A DNA stretch of 64,000 nucleotides, from contig NZ_KE383904.1 of assembly GCF_000422685.1 (NCBI RefSeq), forward strand, positions 10,257 to 74,256, read 5' to 3'. The number at the start of each line of letters is the position of its first letter. The stretch's first letter is position 1. The stretch comes from Flavobacterium gelidilacus DSM 15343. GTDB taxonomy: Bacteria; Bacteroidota; Bacteroidia; Flavobacteriales; Flavobacteriaceae. Shown here one piece after another: positions 44,649 through 53,940 of the stretch. The notes beneath the pieces were generated by a model. That model was not told the DNA's origin and ran no database searches. It worked only from the letters and a program-made list of their open reading frames with translations. The translations under genes were made by a program, and so were the position numbers.

Positions 44649-45926
44649 ATGGAAATACTTATTATATTATTCTTAATTCTATTAAATGGCGTTTTTTCAA
44701 TGTCTGAAATTGCTTTAATTTCTGCAAGAAAAACTCGTTTAGAAACAGCTGCCAAAAAAGGAAATATAAAAGCAAAAGCTGCTTTAGAATTAGCTAATTC
44801 TCCCAATAAATTTTTATCAACCGTTCAAATCGGAATTACCTTAATCGGAATTCTAACAGGTATTTTTTCTGGAGATAAAATCACTACAGATGTTAAAAAT
44901 TTTGTTAGTTCGTTTGAAGTCTTACAGCCTTATGCAGATTCAATTGCCGTTGCTATAGTTGTAATAATTTTGACGTTTTTCTCATTAGTATTAGGCGAAT
45001 TATTACCCAAACGAATTGGTTTGAATCATCCAGAGGGAATTGCAAAAGCTTTGGCCATTCCTATGAAATATATGTCAAAAATTACGATGCCATTTATTTG
45101 GTTGTTGACGATTTCAACTGAGTTTTTATTGAAAGTGTTACAAATAAAACCTTCAGCTGACGGAAAAGTTACGGAAGAAGAAATCAAAGCCATTATAAAA
45201 GAAGGAACAGAAGGAGGAGAAGTTCAGGAAATTGAGCAAGACATCGTTGAACGTGTTTTTCATATTGGAGATAGAAAAGTAAACTCTCTCATGACACATA
45301 GAAATTCAGTAGTATATTTATCTCAACAAGACACAACTGAAGAAATTAGAGCTAAAATTTTAGAAAATTTACATTCTTTTTACCCTGTTTGTAAAGATAA
45401 TTTGGACAATGTAGTTGGAATTGTTTCCTTAAAAGAATTGTTTTCAAATTTTGAAACTGGAGATTTCGATTTAAAACAATTTATAAGTGAACCCATTTAT
45501 TTTATCGAATATACTTTAGCTTATAAAGCATTAGAACATTTTAAAACCTCAAAAATTCATTATGCATTGGTGACTGATGAGCATGGAGTTTTTCAAGGAA
45601 TGATTACTTTAAATGATATTTTAGAAGCTTTGGTTGGTGATGCTTCCGATTTTTATCAAGAAGAATTTCAACTATTAGCAAGAGAAGATGGTTCTTGGTT
45701 GGTAGATGGACATTACTCACTACATGATTTTCTAACCTATTTTGAAATGGATGATTATTTGTCAGATTATGAAGTAACAACAGTTAGTGGTTTAATCATT
45801 ACTGAATTAGGAGCAATTCCTAAACAAGGTCAGAAATTAATTTGGAATAAATTAGAGTTTGAAGTAATTGATATGGATGGCGTAAAAATTGATAAAATTT
45901 TAGTAAAAAACATCAATAAAGAATAA
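44649..45926 (+). CDS. CNNM/CorC-type (HlyC) transporter-like membrane protein
   Basis: 425 residues. N-terminal DUF21/CNNM membrane domain (MEILIILFLILLNGVFSMSEIALISARKTRL, with LGELLPKRIG), then two CBS domains (VNSLMTHRNSVVYLSQQD; IHYALVTDEHGVFQGMITLNDI) and a C-terminal CorC/HlyC domain (DGSWLVDGHYSLHDF). Family members are linked to Mg2+ or Co2+ efflux; hemolysin activity is a misnomer. No strict operon partner is visible. Confidence 0.9.
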   Translation: MEILIILFLILLNGVFSMSEIALISARKTRLETAAKKGNIKAKAALELANSPNKFLSTVQIGITLIGILTGIFSGDKITTDVKNFVSSFEVLQPYADSIAVAIVVIILTFFSLVLGELLPKRIGLNHPEGIAKALAIPMKYMSKITMPFIWLLTISTEFLLKVLQIKPSADGKVTEEEIKAIIKEGTEGGEVQEIEQDIVERVFHIGDRKVNSLMTHRNSVVYLSQQDTTEEIRAKILENLHSFYPVCKDNLDNVVGIVSLKELFSNFETGDFDLKQFISEPIYFIEYTLAYKALEHFKTSKIHYALVTDEHGVFQGMITLNDILEALVGDASDFYQEEFQLLAREDGSWLVDGHYSLHDFLTYFEMDDYLSDYEVTTVSGLIITELGAIPKQGQKLIWNKLEFEVIDMDGVKIDKILVKNINKE

Positions 45927-45979
45927 AATAGTAGTTTGAGTAATAAATCTTACCTTTGCAAAAATAATTTTAGCATTGA

Positions 45980-46022
45980 AATTGGCTAATCACTAATTAC
46001 TAATTGCTAAACACTAATTAAA
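45980..46022. repeat. CTAATTA word array before obgE
   Basis: Five imperfect copies of a 7-8 bp word (GCTAATCA, CTAATTA, CTAATTG, CTAAACA, CTAATTAA) directly precede the obgE ATG. Confidence 0.65.
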
Positions 46023-46025
46023 GTT

Positions 46026-47036
46026 ATGACAGAAGGAAATTTCGTCGACTACGTAAAAATATATGTTTCTTCCGGAAAAGGAGGAAAGGGTTCGTCGCAT
46101 TTACATAGAGAAAAATTTATTGAAAAAGGAGGTCCAGATGGTGGAGATGGAGGTCGTGGTGGACACGTTTATGTTAGAGGGAATAAAAATCTTTGGACAT
46201 TATTTAGTCTAAAATTCTTGCGTCACGTAAAGGCTGGTCACGGTGGTGATGGAGGAAGTTCGAGAAGTTCTGGTTCTGATGGTGGTGATAAATACATTGA
46301 AGTTCCATTAGGTACCATTGTAAAAGATAAAGAAACAGGTGATGTTTTATTTGAAATTACAGAACATGATGAAACAAAAATTCTTGCAAAAGGAGGAAAA
46401 GGTGGTTTAGGAAACTGGAATTTTAGAAATTCAGTAAATCAAACGCCAAGATATGCTCAACCAGGAATGCCAACTGAAGAAGTTGATATCATTTTAGAAT
46501 TAAAAGTTTTAGCTGATGTAGGTTTAGTAGGATTTCCAAATGCTGGAAAATCGACTTTATTATCAGTATTAACATCTGCAAAACCAAAAATTGCCGATTA
46601 TCCTTTTACAACTTTAAAGCCTAATTTAGGAATCGTTGCTTATAAAGAATTTCAATCCTTTGTAATTGCAGATATTCCAGGTATTATTGAAGGTGCAGCA
46701 GAAGGAAAAGGTTTAGGGCATTATTTTTTGAGACATATTGAACGAAATTCGACTTTGTTATTTTTAGTTCCAGCTGATGCTGATGATATTAAAAAAGAAT
46801 ATGAAATTTTGTTAGATGAATTAAGAAGATACAATCCAGAAATGTTAGATAAAGACAGATTGGTTGTAATTTCAAAATGTGATATGCTTGATGAAGAATT
46901 AAAAACCGAACTAAAAGCGCAATTAGACAAAGAATTTAAAGGAACTCCTTATATGTTTATTTCTTCAATTACAAATGTAGGATTAGGAGAATTGAAAGAT
47001 AAGCTTTGGAAAATGTTGAATGTTCCAGCTGAGTAA
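46026..47036 (+). CDS. obgE: Obg family GTPase (ObgE/CgtA)
   Basis: A 336-residue essential GTPase acting in late 50S ribosome assembly and stress control. N-terminal glycine-rich Obg fold ([34 protein letters not shown]). G-domain motifs: [11 protein letters not shown] (G1), [12 protein letters not shown] (G2), [10 protein letters not shown] (G3) and ISKCDML (G4). It lacks the long C-terminal acidic tail found in some proteobacteria. Confidence 0.97.
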   Translation: MTEGNFVDYVKIYVSSGKGGKGSSHLHREKFIEKGGPDGGDGGRGGHVYVRGNKNLWTLFSLKFLRHVKAGHGGDGGSSRSSGSDGGDKYIEVPLGTIVKDKETGDVLFEITEHDETKILAKGGKGGLGNWNFRNSVNQTPRYAQPGMPTEEVDIILELKVLADVGLVGFPNAGKSTLLSVLTSAKPKIADYPFTTLKPNLGIVAYKEFQSFVIADIPGIIEGAAEGKGLGHYFLRHIERNSTLLFLVPADADDIKKEYEILLDELRRYNPEMLDKDRLVVISKCDMLDEELKTELKAQLDKEFKGTPYMFISSITNVGLGELKDKLWKMLNVPAE

Positions 47037-47058
47037 TTTTTTAATTAGCAATAAAAAC

Positions 47059-47092
47059 AAAAAAGGCTTTCTATTTTTAGAAAGCCTTTTTT
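47059..47092 (+). terminator. Terminator after obgE
   Basis: AAAAAAGGCTTTCTA pairs with TAGAAAGCCTTTTTT around a T loop (47073-47077). Confidence 0.9.
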
Positions 47093-47155
47093 GTTTAGTA
47101 GTATAAATGATTTTTTTTAAAATCATTTTAGTATTTTTGAGCATAATTTAAAGCA

Positions 47156-47842
47156 ATGAAAATTAAACTATTATTTTTTTTATTATTTTCTTCAGTTATG
47201 ATAGCTCAATCAAGTTTTGAAAAAGCAGAAAAATTGTATTCAGAAAATAAACTTTCTGATGCAAAAAAACTATTTGAAGACTATTTAAAAACGAATCCAA
47301 ATCATTCAAAAACCATTGAATATTTAGGAGACATTGCTGGAAAAGAAAAAAAATGGGATGAAGCTATTTCTCTCTATGAAAAATTAAAACTCAAATTTCC
47401 TTCTACTGCAAATTATCATTACAAATATGGTGGTGCAATGGGCATGAAAGCTAAAAGTGTTAATAAATTCAGAGCATTAGGAATGATTTCTGATATTGAA
47501 ACTGCTTTTTTAACTGCTGCTAAATTAGACGAAAAACATATCGATACGCGTTGGGCTTTAGTAATGTTATATATCGAATTACCCGGAATTGTTGGAGGAA
47601 GTGAAACCAAAGCCCAAAAATATGCAACACAATTAATGAACTTGTCTAAAGTTGACGGTTACTTAGCAAGAGGTTATATTGATGTGTATTTTGAACGTTA
47701 TTCAAAAGCAGAAGCAAATTATAAAAAAGCACACGAAATAGGAAATTCAAATACAACTTATGAAAAATTATATGATTTGTATTGGAATAAAATGAAGGAT
47801 AAAACGAAAGCAAATCAGTTAAAACAAGAATTTAAAAAATAA
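47156..47842 (+). CDS. Exported tetratricopeptide-repeat protein
   Basis: 228 residues with a signal peptide (KIKLLFFLLFSSVMIAQ) and several TPR units (SSFEKAEKLYSENKLSDAKKL, HSKTIEYLGDIAGKEKKWDEAI, YSKAEANYKKAHEIGNSN). The motif PGIVGGSETKAQKYATQLM is also conserved in related periplasmic proteins. It probably serves as a protein-interaction scaffold in the periplasm; partner unknown. A -7 box TATTTTTG sits at 47132-47139. Confidence 0.8.
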   Translation: MKIKLLFFLLFSSVMIAQSSFEKAEKLYSENKLSDAKKLFEDYLKTNPNHSKTIEYLGDIAGKEKKWDEAISLYEKLKLKFPSTANYHYKYGGAMGMKAKSVNKFRALGMISDIETAFLTAAKLDEKHIDTRWALVMLYIELPGIVGGSETKAQKYATQLMNLSKVDGYLARGYIDVYFERYSKAEANYKKAHEIGNSNTTYEKLYDLYWNKMKDKTKANQLKQEFKK

Positions 47843-47863
47843 AATAATAATCAAATCCTAAAT

Positions 47864-47897
47864 TTCCAAATTAGTTTTTTTTGGAATTTGGAATTTT
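47864..47897 (+). terminator. Repeat-derived terminator-like hairpin
   Basis: TTCCAAATT (47864-47872) pairs with AATTTGGAA (47885-47893), followed by TTTT. It lies 22 bp past the TPR gene and is built from the same AATTCCAA/TTGGAATT words as the array at 27702-27782. Confidence 0.6.
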
Positions 47898-47914
47898 AAA
47901 TATTGGAATTTCAA

Positions 47915-49270
47915 ATGCGTACACATTTCATAGCCATTGGTGGAGCAGCCATGCACAATTTAGCTCTAGCCTTACATAATAAAGGATATCAAGTAACAGG
48001 TAGCGATGATGCTATTTTTGAACCCTCGAAATCAAGATTAGATAAAAAAGGATTATTGCCAAATGAAATGGGTTGGTTTCCAGAAAAAGTCACTTCAGAT
48101 ATTGAAGCTATTATTTTGGGAATGCACGCAAAAGAAGACAATCCAGAATTGTTAAAAGCACAACAATTGGGCTTGAAAATTTACTCTTATCCTGAATTTT
48201 TATACGAACAATCTAAAAATAAAACACGAGTTGTAATTGGTGGTTCACACGGAAAAACTACGATTACTTCAATGATTTTACATGTAATGCACTTTCATAA
48301 CATTGAAGTGGATTATATGGTTGGAGCTCAATTAGAAGGCTTTGATACGATGGTTCATTTAACGCACGAGAATGATTTTATCGTTTTAGAAGGCGATGAA
48401 TATTTATCTTCACCAATTGATAGACGACCAAAATTTCATTTATACCAGCCAAATATTGCTTTGCTTTCCGGAATTGCTTGGGATCATATTAATGTATTTC
48501 CAACATTTGAAAATTATGTGGAACAGTTTGAAATTTTCGCAAATCAAATCACTAGAGGTGGAATTTTAGTTTACAATGAAGAAGATGAAACCGTAAAAAA
48601 AGTTGCTGAAGAAACTGAAAATCCTATTCGAAAATTACCTTATCAAACACCAAGTTACACAGTCGAAAACGGAACAACTTTATTAGACACGCCAGAAGGT
48701 CCAATGCCAATTGAAGTTTTTGGAGCACATAACCTAAACAATTTAGCTGGTGCCAAATGGATTTGCCAAAACATGGGAGTTGATGAAGCTGATTTTTACG
48801 AAGCCATTGCCACTTTTAAAGGAGCAAGCAAACGTTTAGAGAAAATCGCAGAAGGAAATGGAAAAGTAGCTTATAAAGATTTTGCGCATTCACCAAGTAA
48901 GGTTTCTGCAACTACAAAAGCTGTTAAAAATCAATATCCAGATAGAAAATTAATTGCTTGTTTAGAATTACATACTTATAGTAGTTTAAATGCAGAATTC
49001 TTAAAGGAATACCAAGGAGCATTAGATTCTGCAGATGTTGCTGTAGTTTTCTATTCACCAGATGCAGTAAAAATAAAACAATTAGAAGAAGTAACATACG
49101 ACCAAATAGCACAATCGTTTGAAAGAGAAGATTTAATTATTTACACCAATCCAAAAGAATTTAAAGACTTTTTATTTGCACAAAATTTCGATAATTCTGC
49201 TCTATTGTTAATGAGTTCAGGTAATTATGGTGGTTTGGATTTTGAGGAAGTGAAAGGGTTGATGAATTAA
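47915..49270 (+). CDS. mpl: UDP-N-acetylmuramate:L-alanyl-gamma-D-glutamyl-meso-DAP ligase
   Basis: A 451-residue Mur ligase that reuses the murein tripeptide by joining it to UDP-MurNAc (peptidoglycan recycling). The start is MRTHFIAIGGAAMHNLALAL at 47915; a TTG four codons earlier lies in a repeat. ATP motif VVIGGSHGKTTITSM, LEGDEYLSSPIDRRPKF, HINVFPTF and KDFAHSPSKV (C-terminal domain) are Mpl hallmarks. The family assignment is firm; it complements murF in the window but is not linked to it. Confidence 0.93.
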   Translation: MRTHFIAIGGAAMHNLALALHNKGYQVTGSDDAIFEPSKSRLDKKGLLPNEMGWFPEKVTSDIEAIILGMHAKEDNPELLKAQQLGLKIYSYPEFLYEQSKNKTRVVIGGSHGKTTITSMILHVMHFHNIEVDYMVGAQLEGFDTMVHLTHENDFIVLEGDEYLSSPIDRRPKFHLYQPNIALLSGIAWDHINVFPTFENYVEQFEIFANQITRGGILVYNEEDETVKKVAEETENPIRKLPYQTPSYTVENGTTLLDTPEGPMPIEVFGAHNLNNLAGAKWICQNMGVDEADFYEAIATFKGASKRLEKIAEGNGKVAYKDFAHSPSKVSATTKAVKNQYPDRKLIACLELHTYSSLNAEFLKEYQGALDSADVAVVFYSPDAVKIKQLEEVTYDQIAQSFEREDLIIYTNPKEFKDFLFAQNFDNSALLLMSSGNYGGLDFEEVKGLMN

Positions 49271-49282
49271 TTCTATAATAAT

Positions 49283-49963
49283 TTGAAAGGAATTCTAAGT
49301 AATATTGATTCGCTCGATGTAGAAGATTTTTTAACTAAACTTGAGAACTCATTTCAAGTAAAGTTTACTGATGAAGTTTCAAAACTTAATTCTTTTGGAG
49401 ATTTAATAGATTTAGTTAATGGAAAATTATCTTTAAAAAATGAAATTGAATATAAAAGTTGTACTTCACATTATTTATTTAATAAAGTAAAAAAAATAAT
49501 TATTGATTTCAAAATTTTTAATGATGAAAATATTCAACCTATAACAAGCTTGAATAAAATTTTTCCATTATTGAAAAGAAAAAAATCAATTAAATTTATT
49601 GAGAATGAGCTAGGGTTAAAGTTAGATGTATTACGAACTCCTCATATTTATTCTTTTTTTATTTTATTAAACTTTATTTTTTTAATAAGTAGCTTTTTTC
49701 ATGATTTATTTTCAACTAATTATATAATAGTAGGTATATTATCATTTATTACACTTTCGTTTTTAGGTAGATTTTTTACGTTAGATTTTAAGGATAAGAC
49801 TTTCGGTAATTTAATTAAAAGGATTGCAAGAGATAATTATATTGAGAGCAAAAAAGATAAAAATTTTTTCAATCCAAATGAAGTTGAAAAAAATATTAAA
49901 GCATTATTTGTTGAAGAGTTTGGTTTTTATGATATTAAAATAACAAGAGAAACTAAATTTTAG
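49283..49963 (+). CDS. Hypothetical membrane protein with ACP-like N-terminus, TTG start
   Basis: 226 residues. The first 45 (SNIDSLDVEDFLTKLENSF, then KLNSFGDLIDLVNGKL) resemble helices II-IV of acyl carrier proteins, including a DSL Ser like the phosphopantetheine site, but ACP helix I is missing. The middle is a charged region. Two predicted membrane helices lie near 120-160 (SFFILLNFIFLISSFF; IIVGILSFITLSFLG), followed by a basic, Lys-rich tail. The TTG at 49283 is the only plausible start, because an in-frame stop lies at 49268-49270. It is very AT-rich compared with mpl. No function can be assigned. Confidence 0.55.
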   Translation: MKGILSNIDSLDVEDFLTKLENSFQVKFTDEVSKLNSFGDLIDLVNGKLSLKNEIEYKSCTSHYLFNKVKKIIIDFKIFNDENIQPITSLNKIFPLLKRKKSIKFIENELGLKLDVLRTPHIYSFFILLNFIFLISSFFHDLFSTNYIIVGILSFITLSFLGRFFTLDFKDKTFGNLIKRIARDNYIESKKDKNFFNPNEVEKNIKALFVEEFGFYDIKITRETKF

Positions 49964-49969
49964 AATCAT

Positions 49970-50620
49970 TTATTTCTCATATCTATAATGCCCAACAATT
50001 TCATAACTAAACAAACAATCCTGCAAAATTTGTCCGCCACCAACATTGTGTACAATTAGATTTCGTTTTCCATCGTCAGATTTTAAATGAGTTACAATTC
50101 CAATATGAGGTAGTTTTCCGTTAATCATCCAAGTTATTAAATCACCAGTTTTGTAATCAGATGCGTTTTGAGAAGCAATTAATTTTTCTCCTTTTCGTTC
50201 AAAAAACACTTCCAAATTTGGTACTCTTCTGTGATCAATATTTGTATCAGTTTTTGTTAAACCCCAAGTTTTTCGATATTTAAAAAAATTAGCTTTCATA
50301 TCTTCGTGAACTTCTTTTTGCAAATCAATTCCCAATTTTCTATAAGCACGAATGATTACATCAGTACAAACTCCAGTTTTTGAAGGAACATCACCATTTG
50401 GATATTTTATGGCAACATAACTTGGTGTGTAAACTATTTTATCATCAATTATAGAAATCACAGCATTTGATAATTTTTCTGCAAACGAATTCGGTTTTTT
50501 AATAATACTATCTTGAATAATTTCTGTAGGATTTGAAAAAACTATTTCATTCGATTTCACTACTTTTTTACATGAAAGTAGCGTAAATAATAGTGTAAAT
50601 ATGTATAAAAATTGTTTCAT
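49970..50620 (-). CDS. DUF1287 domain lipoprotein
   Basis: 216 residues. Lipoprotein signal (FTLLFTLLSCKKV, Cys near 17), then the DUF1287 domain: GVCTDVIIRAYRKLGIDLQKE has the conserved Cys, and HIGIVTH with IVHNVGGG the conserved His regions. The Cys-His arrangement resembles NlpC/P60-like amidases, so a periplasmic cell-wall-related hydrolase is possible. The proposed reaction is inference. Confidence 0.8.
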   Translation of the reverse strand: MKQFLYIFTLLFTLLSCKKVVKSNEIVFSNPTEIIQDSIIKKPNSFAEKLSNAVISIIDDKIVYTPSYVAIKYPNGDVPSKTGVCTDVIIRAYRKLGIDLQKEVHEDMKANFFKYRKTWGLTKTDTNIDHRRVPNLEVFFERKGEKLIASQNASDYKTGDLITWMINGKLPHIGIVTHLKSDDGKRNLIVHNVGGGQILQDCLFSYEIVGHYRYEK

Positions 50621-50630
50621 TTTGATTTTT

Positions 50631-50660
50631 AATTTGCGATGATTCGTGCAATTTGTGTCA
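50631..50660. repeat. ATTTGCG / ATTCGTG word array
   Basis: Three similar 9-bp words (AATTTGCGA, TGATTCGTG, CAATTTGTG) in the divergent spacer between the DUF1287 lipoprotein and radC. Confidence 0.5.
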
Positions 50661-50742
50661 AGTATAAAAAATTCTAACGTTTTTATTTTGAAGTTATTAT
50701 AAAATTATTTTCTTTTGTACTTTAATATAAGCCAAATAAAAT

Positions 50743-51426
50743 ATGTACACACCAATCAACCAATGGGCGGAAGACGATCGTCCACGCGAAAAATTTCTAT
50801 TAAAAGGAAAATCTTCCTTATCGGATTCTGAATTACTTGCTATCTTAATTGGTTCTGGTTCTCGAAATGAGAGCGCAGTGCAATTATGTCAACGTATTTT
50901 AGCATCAACAAATAACAACTTGAATTCTTTAGGTAAAGTTTCAGTAAGTCAATTATTAAACTTTAAAGGAATTGGTGAAGCAAAAGCCATTTCCATTGCT
51001 GCGGCATTAGAATTAGGAAGACGAAGAAGAGCAGAAGAAGCAGTTGAATTAAAAAAGATTACCTCAAGTAAAATGGTTTTCGAAATCATGCAACCTATAA
51101 TTGGTGAATTGCCTCACGAAGAATTTTGGATATTATACCTAAATAATTCCAACAAAGTAATTCATAAAGCTCAATTATCAAAAGGTGGAATTACAGGAAC
51201 AGTTGTAGACATTCGTTTAATCTTCAAAATTGCTTTTGAGCAAAATGCTGTATCTATCATTTTGACTCATAATCATCCATCAGGAAAATTAGTAGCAAGT
51301 GAAGCTGACATTCAAATCACTAAAAAAATTAAAGAGGCTTCAAAATATTTAGATGTTGCGGTTTTAGATCATATTATCATAACAGAAAATGGTTTTTATA
51401 GCTTTAATGATGAAGGAATTTTTTAG
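50743..51426 (+). CDS. radC: RadC family JAB-domain protein
   Basis: 227 residues. N-terminal helix-hairpin-helix-like region (LLNFKGIGEAKAISIAAALE) and C-terminal JAB/MPN metal domain with the motif ILTHNHPSGKLVASEADI (HxHx7SxxD). The historic DNA-repair role is not well supported; the metal-dependent peptidase-like fold is what the sequence shows. Full length for the family. Confidence 0.92.
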   Translation: MYTPINQWAEDDRPREKFLLKGKSSLSDSELLAILIGSGSRNESAVQLCQRILASTNNNLNSLGKVSVSQLLNFKGIGEAKAISIAAALELGRRRRAEEAVELKKITSSKMVFEIMQPIIGELPHEEFWILYLNNSNKVIHKAQLSKGGITGTVVDIRLIFKIAFEQNAVSIILTHNHPSGKLVASEADIQITKKIKEASKYLDVAVLDHIIITENGFYSFNDEGIF

Positions 51427-51474
51427 AAAAGTTTAAGAAATTAATACGTTTCAAATTCTTACCTTGCCACTTAT

Positions 51475-51507
51475 AAAATTAGAATTCAGAAATTAGAATT
51501 TAGAAAA
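51475..51507. repeat. TTAGAATT word array
   Basis: Units of about 8-11 bp (AAATTAGAATTC, AGAAATTAGAATTT, AGAAAAG) directly before the ATG of the ABC ATPase gene at 51510. Confidence 0.55.
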
Positions 51508-51509
51508 GT

Positions 51510-52139
51510 ATGATAAGTACTAAAGACATTACATTTCAATATCCAAAGGGAGAATTATTTCACATGCCAGCATTATTTTGCACGGCTGGAAATGTTATTC
51601 TAATTACAGGAAATTCAGGAAGAGGAAAAACCACGTATTTACATATTCTAGCAGGATTGTTGCGTCCAAAAACAGGTTCTATAGAAATTGATTCAACAGA
51701 TATTGTTACTTTATCCGAAAGAAAAAACGATTCTTTTAGAGGGAAAAATATCGGAATAGTTTTTCAAAAACCACATTTCATAGCTTCTTTAACTATTTTA
51801 GAAAATTTAGAAATGACAAGTTGGTTAGCAACAGGCAAGAAAAATTCGGCAATAGCTAAAAAACTATTATGTCAATTAGGATTAGAAGATCATGCTTCAA
51901 AATTGCCTTCACAATTAAGTGTTGGACAGCAACAACGTGTTTCAATTGCTAGAGCTTTGATTAATGAACCAAAAGTTTTATTGGCAGATGAACCAACATC
52001 AAGTTTAGATGATAAAAATACAGAAACAGTAATTGAATTACTTACAACCTTATCAAAAGAATACAAAGCGGCTTTAATAATTGTAACACACGATAGCAGA
52101 ATAAAAGAGAAGTTTCACAACCAAATAACAATGATATGA
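51510..52139 (+). CDS. MacB/LolD-type ABC transporter ATP-binding protein
   Basis: 209 residues: Walker A ITGNSGRGKTTYL, signature LSVGQQQRVSIARAL, Walker B VLLADEPTSSLD and H-loop IVTHDSR. It belongs to the FtsE/LolD/MacB group that powers FtsX-fold permeases. It overlaps the permease gene as ATGA and forms a three-gene operon with it and DUF3299. Confidence 0.9.
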   Translation: MISTKDITFQYPKGELFHMPALFCTAGNVILITGNSGRGKTTYLHILAGLLRPKTGSIEIDSTDIVTLSERKNDSFRGKNIGIVFQKPHFIASLTILENLEMTSWLATGKKNSAIAKKLLCQLGLEDHASKLPSQLSVGQQQRVSIARALINEPKVLLADEPTSSLDDKNTETVIELLTTLSKEYKAALIIVTHDSRIKEKFHNQITMI

Positions 52140-53464
52140 TAGCAAAATTAGCTTGGAGAAATATTTGGTTTAAACCTTTAAATACAATCTTGAGTGTCAT
52201 TTTATTGATGTCAAGTGTTGCGATAATTACAGTTTTAATTTTATTAGAAAAACAATTTGAAGAAAAGTTCAACAGTAATATTGATGGTGTAGATTTAGTA
52301 ATGGGAGCACAAGGAAGTCCTTTGCAATTAATACTTTCATCAGTTTATCAAGTAGATGCACCAACTGGGAATATTAGTTATGATTCTGCAAAAGTTTGGA
52401 TGAAAAGCCCTTTTTTAGAAAAAGCAATTCCTTTAGCCTTTGGAGATAATTATAGAGGTTATAAAATTTTAGGAACAACTCCAGATTATTTAGAGAAATA
52501 TGGAGCAAAAATTTCTGAAGGAAAACTATTCGAACATAATTTTGAAGTAGTTGTTGGAAATGACATTGCTAAAAAATTAAGCATTAGAGTAGGAGATACG
52601 TTCTTTGGTTCTCATGGTGATGCAGCAGAAGGAGAAGTTCATGAAAATGAAGCTTACACTGTTGTTGGAATTACTGAAAAAACCGGAAAAGTTGTAGATA
52701 ATTTAATTATTTGTAACATTCCAAGTGTTTGGCAAATGCACGGAAGTCATGAAGGACATAATCATGAGGAAGAAGTTTCTCAAAATCCAGCTCATGGAGA
52801 AGAAGGACATATTCATGATGATCACGAACACGATCATGTTGCAGAAAATCCAGCTCATGGAGAACAAGGACATATTCAACATGATCATGAAAATGATTTG
52901 ACAATTGACGAACCAAACATGGAAATTACAGCAGTTTTATTAAAATTCAGAAATAAAATGGGAATTGTAACTTGGCCAAGAATCATCGCTCAAAATACAA
53001 AAATGCAAGTAGCTTCTCCAGCAATTGAAGTCAATCGTTTATTCAAATTATTCGGAATCGGAATTGATGCTCTTCAATATTTAGCCTACGGAATTATGTT
53101 GATTTCTGGAATTTCAATTTTTATAGCTTTATTCAATACATTAAAAGAAAGAAAATTTGAGTTTGCTTTATTAAGAGTAAGTGGAGCAGGACGATTTAAG
53201 CTTTTACTATTAGTAATGATAGAAAGTCTTTTATTATGTGTGGTTGGATTCCTTTTTGGAACGATTCTTGGAAGAATTGCTTTGATGTTGCTTTCCAATT
53301 CGGCAGAAGATGATTTTAAAATGAGTTTCAATCCTTATGAATTTATTTGGGATAAAGAAGGAATTCTTTTTTTACTAACTATCTTTGTTGGAATCATTGC
53401 AGCGTTAATTCCGGCTATAAAAGCCTATAATTTAAATATATCAAAAACATTAGCAAATGGGTAA
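52136..53464 (+). CDS. FtsX-fold ABC permease with a His-rich periplasmic loop
   Basis: 442 residues. One N-terminal membrane helix (about 10-40), a large periplasmic domain, then three C-terminal helices with the FtsX signature (AYGIMLISGISIFIALFNTLKERKFEFALLR). Between about residues 200 and 260 there is a His/Asp/Glu-rich insert with two 21-residue units (NPAHGEEGHIHDDHEHD; NPAHGEQGHIQHDHEND). Such loops commonly bind Zn, Ni or Cu. With the DUF3299 partner this suggests a metal-responsive transport or export system. Cargo is unknown. Confidence 0.88.
   Translation: MIAKLAWRNIWFKPLNTILSVILLMSSVAIITVLILLEKQFEEKFNSNIDGVDLVMGAQGSPLQLILSSVYQVDAPTGNISYDSAKVWMKSPFLEKAIPLAFGDNYRGYKILGTTPDYLEKYGAKISEGKLFEHNFEVVVGNDIAKKLSIRVGDTFFGSHGDAAEGEVHENEAYTVVGITEKTGKVVDNLIICNIPSVWQMHGSHEGHNHEEEVSQNPAHGEEGHIHDDHEHDHVAENPAHGEQGHIQHDHENDLTIDEPNMEITAVLLKFRNKMGIVTWPRIIAQNTKMQVASPAIEVNRLFKLFGIGIDALQYLAYGIMLISGISIFIALFNTLKERKFEFALLRVSGAGRFKLLLLVMIESLLLCVVGFLFGTILGRIALMLLSNSAEDDFKMSFNPYEFIWDKEGILFLLTIFVGIIAALIPAIKAYNLNISKTLANG
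52782..52907 (+). repeat. In-gene 63-bp direct repeat coding the His-rich units
   Basis: The block starting AAAATCCAGCTCATGG at 52782 recurs at 52845, a 63-bp (21-codon) period. The two units are highly similar at the DNA level, so unit number could vary between strains by slippage without a frameshift. Confidence 0.8.
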
Positions 53465-53939
53465 GTTTACCAAAATTATTGTAGCACTTTTTGTTGCTTT
53501 TTTCTTATTTAGTTTTTCAAATTCAACAAATAAAAATTTCAAAACTTCTACTAATAAAGTAGTTGCAGAAGATACTTTGACATGGAAATTATTAGGGAAT
53601 ATTTCATACAGTAAAAAAACAGTAAAAGATTATGGAGAAGTAGATTTTCCTGTCGTGAATTCAAAATTAAAAACTTTAGGAAAGAAAACGGTTGTAATCA
53701 GTGGATTTATTATTCCAATTGATTCGAAGAATTATGCGATTAGTAAAAACGTATTTGCAGCTTGTTTTTTCTGTGGAAAATCTGGGCCAGAAACTTTAGC
53801 TGGAATTAAATTCAGAGGAAGTTTGCCAAAACTAAATACGGATCAATACGTGACTTTAAAAGGAACTTTTAGATACAACGAAACAGATATAGAAGATTGG
53901 ATTTATCACATCGAAGATGCTGTAATTGTAAAAAAATAA
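53457..53939 (+). CDS. DUF3299 domain exported protein
   Basis: 160 residues with an N-terminal hydrophobic signal (IIVALFVAFFLFSFS). The conserved stretch ISGFIIPID and the Cys pair ACFFCGKSGPE define DUF3299. The start overlaps the permease stop by 8 bp. DUF3299 genes accompany zinc- or metal-linked ABC systems in other Gram-negative bacteria, which fits the His-rich permease loop. The Cys pair may bind metal; this is inference. Confidence 0.8.
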   Translation: MGKFTKIIVALFVAFFLFSFSNSTNKNFKTSTNKVVAEDTLTWKLLGNISYSKKTVKDYGEVDFPVVNSKLKTLGKKTVVISGFIIPIDSKNYAISKNVFAACFFCGKSGPETLAGIKFRGSLPKLNTDQYVTLKGTFRYNETDIEDWIYHIEDAVIVKK

Positions 53940-53940
53940 G

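Noticed and set aside
47108..47125. TGATTTT-TTTT-AAAATCA palindrome before the TPR gene
   Set aside because: A/T-only stem likely by chance in such AT-rich DNA; a convincing obgE terminator already lies upstream.
52703..52916. Antisense frames opposite the His-rich loop of the ABC permease
   Set aside because: They are low-complexity mirror readings of CAT/GAT-rich codons, have no start context, and the sense strand is clearly the coding one.
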